Below, in pieces: positions 55,229-64,000 of a stretch of DNA of 64,000 bases (position 1 is its first letter; each line of letters begins with the position of its first letter). Under the pieces are notes generated by a model. It searched no databases and had not been told where the DNA came from. It saw only the letters and a program-made list of their open reading frames with translations. The position numbers and the translations under genes are program-made. This DNA comes from Lithobates sylvaticus (lineage: Eukaryota; Chordata; Amphibia; Anura; Ranidae), in assembly GCA_028564925.1 (NCBI GenBank), contig CM053029.1, positions 610,241,486-610,305,485 on the forward strand, given 5' to 3'.

Positions 55229-57192
55229 TAGTGCCTTGAAAAAGTATTCATACCCCTTGAAATGTTCCACATTTTGTCATGTTACAACCAAAAACATAAA
55301 TGTATTTTATTGGGACTTTATGTGATAAACCAACACAAAGTGGCACATAATTGTGAAGTGGAAGGAAAATAATAAATGGTTTTCAAATATTTTTACAAAT
55401 AAATATGTGAAAAGTGTGGGGGGGGGGGGCATTTGTATGGCTCCCCCCGGAGTAAATACTTTGTAGAACCCCTTTCTCTACAAGTCTTTTTGGGGGTGTC
55501 TCTACCAGCTTTGCACATCTAGAGAGGACATTTCTGCCCATTCTTCTTTGTAAAATATCTCAAGCTCTGTCAGATTGGTTGGAGAGCGTCTGTGAACAGC
55601 AATTTTCAAGTCTTGCCACAGATTCTCAATGTGATTTAGGTCTGGACTGTGACTGGGCCATTCTAACACATGAATATGCTTTGATCTAAACCATTCCATT
55701 GTAGCTCTGGCTGTATGTTTCGGGTCGTTGTCCTGCTGGAAGGTGAACCTCCACTCCAATCTCAAGTCTTTTGTAGACTCTAAAGCCCCATACACACGGT
55801 CGGATTTTCCGATGGATTCTGTCCTATCAGACAATGTTGTCGGAAATTCCATCGGATTGTCCGACAGACAAAGTCCTATCTCCTGCTGGATAGATTTTTT
55901 GACAACAAAGTCCGATCACACCAATTCCGATCGTGTGTAGCGAATTCCGACCGGACAAAGTGCCACGCATGCTCAGATCACATTACAAGACCAAAGCTAT
56001 TGGCTACTAGCCTCTACGTAGTCCCGTCGTAGGCAACAAACGTCACCACGTTCAGAATGATCGGATTTTCCGACAACTTTGTCCGACCGTGTGTACGCAA
56101 AACCAACATCGGACAAAGTACGACAGACATGATCCGACGGACCTGGTCCTCGGATAATCCGCGCGTGTGTATGGGGCTTTACAGCCATCCATCTTCCCAT
56201 CAACTCTGACCAGCTTCCCTGTCCCTGCTGAAGAAAAGCATCCCCACAACATGAAGCTGCCACCACCATGTTTCACGGTGGGGATGGTGTGTTCCGGGTG
56301 ATGTGCAGTGTTGGTTTCCCCCACACATAGCGTTTTGCTTTTAGGCCAAAAAGTTAAATTTTGGTCTCATGTGAGCAGATCACCTTCTTCCGCATGTTTG
56401 CTCCCCTCCCCCACATGGCTTCTCACAAACTACAAACAGGACTTCTTATGGTTTTCTTTCTCCAATGTCTTTCTTCTTGTCACTCTTCCATAAAGGGCAG
56501 ATTTGTGGAGAACACGACTAATAGTTGTCCTGTGGACAGATTCTCCCCCCTGAGCTGTGGATCTCTGCAGCTCCTCCAGAGTTACCATGGACCTCTTGGC
56601 TGCTTCTCTGATGAATGCTCTCCTTGCCCAGCCCGGTCAGTTTAGGTGGACGGCCATGTCTTGGTAGGTTTGCCATACTCTTTCCATTTTCCGATGATGG
56701 ATTGAACAGAGCTCCGTGAGATGTTCAAAGCTTGGGATATTTTTTTTTATAACCTAACCCTGCTTTATACTTCTCCACAACTTTATCCCTGACCTGTCTG
56801 GTGTGTTCCTTGGCCTTCATGATGCTGTTTGTTCACTAAGGATCTCTAACAAACCTCAGAGGGCTTCACAGAACAGATGTATTATTACTGAGATTAAATT
56901 ACACACAGGTGGACTCTATTTAATAATTAGGTGACTTCTAAAGGCAATTGGTTCCACTAGATTTTAGTTTAGGGGTATCAGAGTAAAAGGGGGCTGAATA
57001 CAAATGCATGTCACACTTTTCTGATATTTATTTGTAAAAAAGTTTGAAAACCATTAATCATTTTCCTTCCACTTCACAATGTGACACTTTGTGTTGGTCT
57101 ATCACATAAAATCCCAATAAAATACATTTACATTTTTGGTTGTAACATGACAAAATGTTCAAGGGGTATGAATACTTTTTCAAGGCACTGTA
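55229..57192 (-). mobile_element. Tc1-like transposon with long inverted ends
   Basis: The ends AGTGCCTTGAAAAAGTATTC and GAATACTTTTTCAAGGCACT belong to inverted repeats of about 200 bp, with TA at both flanks. Transposase on the minus strand starts near 56822 (RDKVVEKYKAGLGYKKIS-type DNA-binding half). The C-terminal half is at 55740-55502 ([32 protein letters not shown]). The frame is broken and interrupted by a miniature element at 55783. Confidence 0.88.
55783..56179. mobile_element. PIF/Harbinger-like miniature element in the Tc1 transposase
   Basis: Ends are AAGCCCCATACACACGGTCG and CGTGTGTATGGGGCTT. TA flanks both sides (55781-55782, 56180-56181). Unlike the other copies, a 3-bp TTA/TAA duplication does not fit here. 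Confidence 0.82.
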
Positions 57193-57330
57193 CAGCTTTG
57201 TGACACAGCCTTTTTTTATACTCACTATTAACCTAAACAAGTGACATTTCATGGAGTCATGTATTCAAATAAATTAATATAAAATGGTTATGCAAATGAT
57301 ATATAAAGAAAACTGGAACAATGAGTAGCA

Positions 57331-58500
57331 ATACGTCCTAAGACATGGCGGGTAGTCAGGGCACAGCTCTCCAGGGCATGGCACCCATTAGGAAGAGGTT
57401 ATAATGTCCTTATGCAAGGGACTGTCAAGTCAATGACACCCTTACAGTTGTAGCACGGCCCCCTTGGGGACTGCTTGGATTTACCTGCTCATCTGCATCA
57501 CCATGACCCTGTGAACCTTCCAACCCACCTGACACTCTGGGTTCAGACATCTTTCCACAAGCACCTTTAAATGACACGTCGCACAAGTCAATATGTTTAT
57601 ATTATCTCAACTTTTACTGGAGTAAGCAAGGTAGTATCCATTTACAAAAGAGGGCAATAGATCAACCAAGTCCTGAATAACAGCCCAGACTCGGAATTCC
57701 CCAAAAGACAGCTTAAGAACAGTTTATCAGTATGAAGATACGATTCACATACATGTACAATGGCATACCACCTGAAGCTTGACCTGTAGGACAATAAGGT
57801 GTTAAGTGTTTAATGCAAGAAGTCACACTCTAAAGGGGAACCCCAGACCGGCCTATTCAACCTGTAAATCCTAATGAGAGATCAGACAGAATAAGGATAG
57901 TGTAGGGCCCTTTAAATAGTAACAATAGCAATGCCTGAGGTGCAGGCCTGATAGTCTTCACCGGCAGTTGGAGCTCATTAGATTATATCCAATAAGGCAC
58001 AGTGATGTATTAACAGACTGACTGGCTTAAACAGGCTAATGGTACTCCTTGAAGTGGTTGTAGGTAGAGGTGTCTATGTACGTGTCAGGACTGGACTCAG
58101 CCCTTCCTTCTCTGAGCTGGCCGCTCAGCTGTCGGCTAATTGCCAGCTCCCATCTCTCTCCACAGTTACTCAGCTGTTGATGATATCCTGCTCGTCAGTC
58201 CTGCCTACTTAAGCCGTCCAGTCCAGATGATCTCTGCCTTTGCCTTGGTCGACATCACAAGAAACTATCTCCTGCGTTCCTGTTTAAAGACTTGCTTTGC
58301 TGACATCCCTTCTGGCTCCAGATCCTGCTTGCTGTTCCACTACTTTGATCCCTGACTTCTGGCTTGGCTGACCCTGTACAATTAACCCCCAAACTCAGTT
58401 ACAGTTCTGGGGAAAAACTAAATTTACATTGATAGCGCACACTTTACTAAAGTGTGACCGCTACATACTGTATGTAGCCAAAGCTACATACAGTATTACC
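57331..58500. other. No gene recognised; possible old LTR-like repeat
   Basis: No long frame. 58086-58380 (TGTCAGGACTGGACTCAGCC onward) is CT-rich and has the look of a dispersed repeat, perhaps an LTR end, but no paired end or duplication was found. 57360-58080 shows nothing recognisable. Confidence 0.35.
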
Positions 58501-58529
58501 GCACATCCAGGAGGCATCCAAGCAGCTGA

Positions 58530-58834
58530 CCCGGCGTATAAGACAACCCCTTGCTTCTTGGCCAGTTTTTTTAAGTGTAAAAGGTCATCTTATATTTCCC
58601 GGAAAATATGGTATTTATTTATTTATTTAATTCTTTTAACTGCCTGTAGCAGGGGCTTTGTTAAAATATCAGGGGTATAAACTAGAGACGGGCCGAAAGA
58701 CCCCCTGTTGGGTTCCTGGCAGAACTTTTGAACATCGCAAACGCTGGGGACGGAATAATGAACCCCGTTAAAGTCTATGGAATCCGACCTGGAAAAAAAA
58801 TCAAAAGTGCCCATTTTGAAGCCGTATTTGCAAG
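58530..58834. repeat. Short palindromic-element fragments
   Basis: CGGCGTATAAGACAACCCC and TCATCTTATATTTCCCGG look like the two ends of a small dispersed element. A different repeat follows (AGACGGGCCGAAAGACCCCC, GTTAAAGTCTATGGAATCC). Confidence 0.4.
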
Positions 58835-59600
58835 TACCGTATATACTCGAGTATAAGCCGAGTTTTTCAGCACATTTTATTGTGCTGAAAATGCCCCCCC
58901 TCGGCTTATACTGGAGTCAAGCACTTTTCTGCAGCACAGAATGACATTTTCCGACCCGACTTTGGGGTCCCGTATCTGGGGGCCACTTGGTGCTAGGAAC
59001 CCCAAATTTGGCATGCAAACCCAGTGGAAAAATCACTACAACATATCCAAAGATGGGGTTCCTAGCACTAAGTGGTCCCCGAGATACGGGGGCCCCAAAG
59101 TCGGTTCGGAAAATGTCATTCTCTGCTGCAGAAAAGTGCTTGACATTTTCTGAACCGACTTTGGGGCCCCCCGTATCTCGGGGCCACTTAGTGATAGGAA
59201 CCCCACCTTTGTTATAGTGATAGTTCCACTAGGTTTGCACACCAAATTTGGGGTTCCTAACACCAAGTGGCCCCAAGATACGGGGCCCCAAAGTCGGTCA
59301 ACTGTGTCCATCTGCAGCAATGTCATTTCGGGACCCTTTGGGTCCAGAGACCCCAAATTTTGGCTGCAGCTAGGGGGGCATCTAGGAATTCTTAACTACC
59401 AAGTTTGGGGGGACCTATGGCTGCAAATGGGCACAGTGAGGCTGCAAATGGGCATTGTTGACCCCCTTTTCCAGTAGCAGTAGCTACGCATTTCTCACCC
59501 TAGGCTTATACTCGAGTCAATACGTTTTCCCATTTTTTTGTGGTCAAATTAGGAGCCTCGGCTTATATTCAGGTCGGCTTATACTCGAGTTTATATGGTA
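58835..59600. mobile_element. TACCGTATATACT element, copy 2
   Basis: Same ends and same repeated interior as 28696-29840 (CCCGTATC..GGGGCCACTTGGTG, AAAGTCGG), in the opposite internal orientation. It includes CAAATGGGCA units. No nested insertion here. Confidence 0.82.
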
Positions 59601-59689
59601 ATTGGTCATACAATGGTTATGGGGGTCCGGGTACTGCCCTGGGGGACATGTATCAATGAAACAATAGTTTGTAAAAAAGTCATTTTTGA

Positions 59690-61730
59690 ATGAGCAGTGA
59701 TTTATTGCCGCTTAAAGTGAAACCACGTGCCCCTTCCCCTAATCTCTCTGTCAAAATAGATAGCACAACTATCAGCCCGTCCCCGCATGCCAAGGTCCTA
59801 GGTGTAATCCTGGACTCTGAACCCACCTTTAAGCACCACGTCCAATCACTGTCCAAATCTTGCCGCCTCAACCTCCGCAACATCTCCAAAATACATTCCT
59901 TCCTAACCAATGACACCACAAAGCTCTTAATTCACTCCCTGGTCATCTCTCGCCTCGACTACTGCAACTCCCTCCTCATTGGCCTTACCCTTACATAGTC
60001 CATATCCCCTTCAATCCATCACGAATGCTGCTGCCAGACTCATCCACCTTATAAACTGTAAATAGCAAGATGAAAAGGTCAAACAATAAGACACCACATC
60101 CCAAATAAGAAAATTCATAATAAAGGGCTGAGAGGTAACAAACCTCGGGACTTTCAAACGGTATCAAATGTATAGGTCAAAACGCCAAGAATAGTATTAC
60201 ATATATAAGAATTTTATTACTGTAGTGCCGGGCTCCAAATGAGCATGCGCTATGTTTTTGTAAATTTAAAGTTCCTGAAACCACAGTTGGGTTTTAGGGT
60301 TAATTGTTCTAAATTCTGGTCTCAGTACCAGTTTGGTTGGATTGCAGTGTGTTCTGCTTGGCCATAGGTGTCGGTGTTACCTCTGGCAGGCATAGGAACA
60401 CAGTCCAGTTGGACGTATTGGGTGCCAATATTTCCCGGAACCAACCAGTGAGTGTGTTGTCTCGCTGTGTGTTCTGGGAGAGGGTACTTAAGGGACTGAG
60501 GTCACGTGCTTCTGGGTTCTGGTCCAGAAGATCTTTCTGTCTGTTTGGTCCTGGTCCTCCTGACCAGCCCTCAGGGGCCCTCATGGCCTGGGGTGCGGAT
60601 CCATCCATTTCTGAGTCTCGGAGGTGGCTACCCCGAGACGCAGTAACTGGAAGGAGGATTCCAAGGTGGTCCGGTGCCGTCTCGGCAGGGCTCAAGTCCT
60701 GCGGGAACGCATGGGAACGGAGTTCCTGTACTTTTTCCACAACAGGAACTCAGTCCTGCAAGACTTTGAAGTATGCGAGCTGTGTGGCAGGTGCTACACC
60801 AGCAGCTGCCGACACAGCTCGCAATAGTAAGACCATTCAGGCATTCAGGCATTGCCCCATGACAGCTTCCGCTTCGATCTACCAGTCAATCACAGCTAGC
60901 TGATGGGTAGATCAGGTCTAGGTCTAGCTGACGAGTAGATCAGCTATTCTGCTCACAGGACATGCAGGGAGAGAGGTGAGCTGAGGGAGGAACATCAGTT
61001 TGGGGTGGTAAGCTGAGCACAGTACCTGGCAAAGTTTAATGCCAGGAGGGAAGTTTATGGAGAAACACTAATGAGTAAAACATGTCAAGAGTGATAGTGC
61101 CTTATATATACATGTCTGATTAATTCATATATCACTCATTATGGATGTATTATTGCTTTTTCGTGTTTTTACCCTTTTGTAATAAAATTCTTATATATGT
61201 AATACTATTCTTGGCGTTTTGACCTTTGATACCGTTTAAAGTCCCGAGGTTTGTTATCTCTCAGCCCTTTATTATGAATTTTCTTATTTGGGATGTGGTG
61301 TCTTATTGTTTGACCTTTTCATCTTGCTATTTACAGTTTATAAGGTGGATGAGTCTGGCAGCAGCATTCGTGATGGATTGAAGGGGATATGGACCCTTTA
61401 TTATGAATACCTTACAAACTGCTCGACATCTGCTACCCCTCTCCGCCAATCCCTTCATTGGCTGCCACTCACCCAATGAATTGAATTCAAAATACTAACA
61501 ACTTACAAAGCCACCCACAACTTAGCCCCCAGCTACATCACTAGCCTAGTCTCAAAATACCAACCAAATCATTCTCTTTGTTCCACCCAAGACCTCCTGC
61601 TCTCTAGCTCCCTCATCACCTCCTCCAATGCTCGCCTCCAGGACTTTTCCAGATCCTGTCCCATCCTATGGAACTCCTTACTCCAATTTGTCCGATTATC
61701 TCCTACTCTGTTAGCTTTTAGATAATCCCT
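59690..61730 (+). mobile_element. L2-type LINE, C-terminal RT region, split by an inverted-repeat insertion
   Basis: The plus strand reads KVLGVILDSEPTFKHHVQSL and LLIHSLVISRLDYCNSLL (59690-59998). It continues after the insertion (61400-61730) with SLHWLPLTQRIEFKILTTYK, NLAPSYITSL and SRSCPILWNSL. These are characteristic of the end of L2/Jockey-type ORF2. The copy is 5'-truncated and has a few stops. Confidence 0.78.
59998..61394. mobile_element. Inverted-repeat insertion whose arms include flanking LINE sequence
   Basis: 59998-60220 is the reverse complement of 61179-61394. The outer ~55 bp of each arm are L2 sequence (ATCCCCTTCAATCCATCACG); the inner ~165 bp are the transposon end (GTATTACATATATAAGAATT). 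The middle (60221-61178) has a short frame ending CELCGRCYTSSC. 61052-61180 recurs inverted at 62388-62522. Confidence 0.82.
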
Positions 61731-61734
61731 TTTT

Positions 61735-62387
61735 TTTTTTTTGGTGGGGGAGTGGATCTTGGGTGGGAGTTCCCACACTTTTTTCTCCAGGACTTGACCC
61801 CTGCGTCTCGGTTTTGGAGAGGCCCAGCAACTGAGAACGCAACCAGGGGAGGACTCTTCAGAAGAGGGCCACGCACAAGGCTGGCTGCTCGGTAGGCGGC
61901 TGGGAGCTAAGTTGGAAGGACACCAGGTGAATCCACACTCGTACGGAATCGCAGGACCGGCTTCAAGATTCTGGTACCGTATGAGGGTTCTCTAAGCTCA
62001 TTTATCCTTCAGTTACAGCCAAGTCTGTGGCAGAGACTTTGCTTTATTTGAGTCACCTGTCGGCTGCTAAATCTACTGAGAGGGGATTTATCCGATAGCT
62101 GCAGTATCCATTTGCGAATGGCTATTTCTTGGAGTTTATAGTGAGAGACATTCAGTTACAAGCAGTTTCAAGAGTACCTGAACTTCCCACCTATACCCTC
62201 TATTCCTTCATTGAGAGACTGTGTTTTGTCTGACGTTTTGCAAATAAAAATGCCTAAAGTGGATCCAGTGTCAGTCTCTGCAGTTCCTTGGGCCATCTAC
62301 CTCGGGAAACCCCTAGACGCCTACGAGGTCAAGAAGGTAACAGTAAGCCCAAAAATAACCAGCAGCTCCTTCGGGGGATAGTGCTAC
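61735..62387 (+). mobile_element. Fossil LTR fragment (3' part)
   Basis: Ends CAGCTCCTTCGGGGGATAGT then GCTACA, closely matching the end of the outer LTR at 12435 (AGCTCCTTCGGGAGTCAGTG, CTACA). GCAAATAAAAATGCC near 62243 could be a polyadenylation region. The LTR start is missing and no internal region follows. It is a broken relative of the element at 5322. Confidence 0.55.
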
Positions 62388-63016
62388 ATTACAAAAGCGT
62401 AAAAAACATGTAAAAGAAAAAGCAATAATACATCCATAATGAGGGATATATGAATTATTCAGACATGTATATATAAGGCACTACCACTCTCGACATGTTT
62501 CACTCATTAGTGTTTCTTCAGGAGATTGATGGTGTGGCTCTTTTATATGCTGAAATAACAAAATACAATGAGGAACATCTTTTTGAATGCATATAACATA
62601 AATGCATCAAAGCAAAGAAAACAAAATCGGCTTAGTGATGATAAGAAACTAAGCAATATTTATAAAAAAATAACACAGTATCAAAATTGCAAGGACATAG
62701 AAACCAATGATCAAAATTGGAAACAGGTCTGACCACAAATGCTTGAATTCCAGAAATAGATGTAAATTAGATAAAAGTATGTTGAGAAGTAGAGACAACC
62801 AATCAGCCAGCCGAGCTGTATATAGTGCTTGCAGAGAAGGGCAATGATAATATTGGATCTAAAAAATATATATATAGAGGTATATTTAATAGGATAGCCT
62901 AGTCGGGAAACATAAAAGCTTCCCAATTTAGCATTGTATTACCTTAAATTATATTATTGATGGTTGAATCAATATAGTGGAAATTAACCACCTTGCTGGT
63001 GAATAGATGGAAAGTA
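62388..63016. mobile_element. Fragment of the same inverted-repeat family as 59998-61394
   Basis: 62388-62522 is the reverse complement of 61052-61180 (AATAATACATCCATAATGAG, ATGTATATATAAGGCACTA). The rest is AT-rich and non-coding. Confidence 0.6.
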
Positions 63017-63021
63017 AGGAC

Positions 63022-63566
63022 TGTGACAGACCTAGCCGGGACAGAGGCTGTTGGAGGGGACTGAATGCGAGCCTATTGCCTTGCGATTATGGGCCCTGGC
63101 ATTTGGGGGAACGGTGCTCTTTGAGCTGCATACCTGGGGACCCCTGAGCTGGTGTTACTTGGATTCAAGTCCATGCTGGCCCCCAAGACACAGACTCTGT
63201 ATATGTATTTGACATATTAGCAAGAGATGCTAATGTCATGAACTCCAGCCAGCCTGTCTGTTGTGTAAATGAGTATAGTCTGGCTTGTAGGAGTGTTTCA
63301 CCTATTGTTGTGTGTGCTAATTAACCCTGCAATTGAATGAAGGAGTCCAGTGTTGATTAAGATAATTTGCTCATGCTAATTAGGTTAGGTTTCAGTCATC
63401 TGGCTGTATATATGTGTGTGACATGTCAAATAAAGATAATTCCTGATGTACTCCAAGACTGGTGTTGTCTAGTTCTTGGGGGCTCCTATAGCCAGATCCA
63501 TTGGACTCATGTTCCAGTACTTAGAAAGCATTTACGGCGGACACCTTGAGTACAGGATCCGTCACA
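63022..63566 (+). mobile_element. Solo LTR with 5-bp target duplication
   Basis: A 545-bp block from TGTGACAGACC to GGATCCGTCACA. AGGAC flanks it directly on both sides (63017-63021, 63567-63571). Inside are a TATATATG box near 63405 and AATAAAGATAA near 63430, the right order for U3-R. No internal coding region remains: a fossil left by recombination between two LTRs. The family is not assigned. Confidence 0.82.
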
Positions 63567-63571
63567 AGGAC

Positions 63572-64000
63572 AATCAAAGGCATCAGCATCTGAGTGAATC
63601 CAAACGCTGGTTGCCAGATGCATCTGAGTAAAAATAAAGCACTGACAGTCTAAATAGGTGGAAAGAAAAAAACACACTTTCGCAATTCCATGAAAGGGCT
63701 TGAGACTGTATAGAAAATTCCCGGCATTCAGTAAGTATATCTTACCCAAAAGAGTTGGTGTAGAACGAAACCCGGAGAGGGGATATCACCCTGTCCCTCA
63801 AACGGCCATCTCTGACAGACTGTGGAGGCGAGGGGTTGCTGCCTATATTGGCCCTCTCTGACTCAGCGGCGTCTGACGTCACCGATGAGTCTCGGGCGCA
63901 AATGAAGGCGCCGTCAGTGCGCGGACTTCCAGGAATTCCAACCGCGTGTGCTTCAATGACGTGGTGGCCATCTTGGAAAATCCCATGCCCTCATCAAGGC
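63572..64000. repeat. Unclassified repeat at window end
   Basis: No coding frame. GC-rich part at 63830-63960; the end, TGCCCTCATCAAGGC, is the motif common near ends of non-autonomous frog elements. It probably continues beyond the window. Confidence 0.4.

Overview
This 64-kb window looks like vertebrate nuclear DNA, most likely an anuran amphibian and probably a true frog (ranid). The basis is the mixture of repeat families: Tc1-like transposons, CR1, Tx1/L1 and L2-type LINEs, a Ngaro-type tyrosine-recombinase retrotransposon, hAT and PIF/Harbinger-like miniature elements with ACACACGGTCGG ends, and a TTAA-bounded miniature element. The species call is inference. I found no convincing host protein-coding gene, tRNA, rRNA or CRISPR array. 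Almost all long reading frames belong to transposable elements or run through tandem repeats.

Layout. 1-4850: a G-rich ~37-bp minisatellite interleaved with a unique spacer and tandemly duplicated as a 2,058-bp higher-order unit. 5322-12957: the 5' end of an old LTR element with a tRNA-Pro-type primer site, split by a young, nearly whole Gypsy element (6287-12093, minus strand). That Gypsy has identical-looking 610-bp LTRs, a SCAN-like Gag and integrase ahead of reverse transcriptase, the Gmr1-type order. 12958-16553: unclassified repeats, TTAA elements and miniature elements. 16669-18432: a Tc1 remnant holding a miniature element that holds a 1.1-kb fold-back. 18640-24860: one Tx1/L1 LINE cut up by a CR1 LINE, a Tc1-like transposon, a hAT miniature element and a further miniature element. 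24870-25330: promoter-like sequence with a possible short intron. 25327-27470 and 35163-37118: two copies of one Tc1 family, both carrying the same 34-bp minisatellite. 28696-29840: a palindromic-ended element. 30106-35155: a Ngaro-type element with split direct repeats. 37119-38650: a hAT-like element carrying a relative of the minisatellite seen at the window start. 39668-44887: a Tc1-like element enlarged by three nested insertions. 45040-46740: more miniature elements. 47545-52925: an 86-bp satellite split by L1 sequence. 53440-57192: a Penelope-like fragment, a hAT miniature element and a Tc1-like element. 57330-64000: repeats, an L2-type LINE split by an inverted-repeat insertion, an LTR fragment and a solo LTR.

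Four islands (about 28040-28690, 39175-39590, 46880-47545 and 54850-55228 plus 57193-57330) look unlike any repeat here. They are AT-rich, non-coding and of balanced complexity, as vertebrate conserved non-coding elements are. If that is right, the window is a transposon-swollen intergenic or intronic region of a developmental locus; this is inference. A recurring theme is transposons of several unrelated families that carry long internal minisatellites. The most striking is a Tc1-like transposase whose catalytic WRKVLWSD segment has been tandemly copied 13 times in frame.
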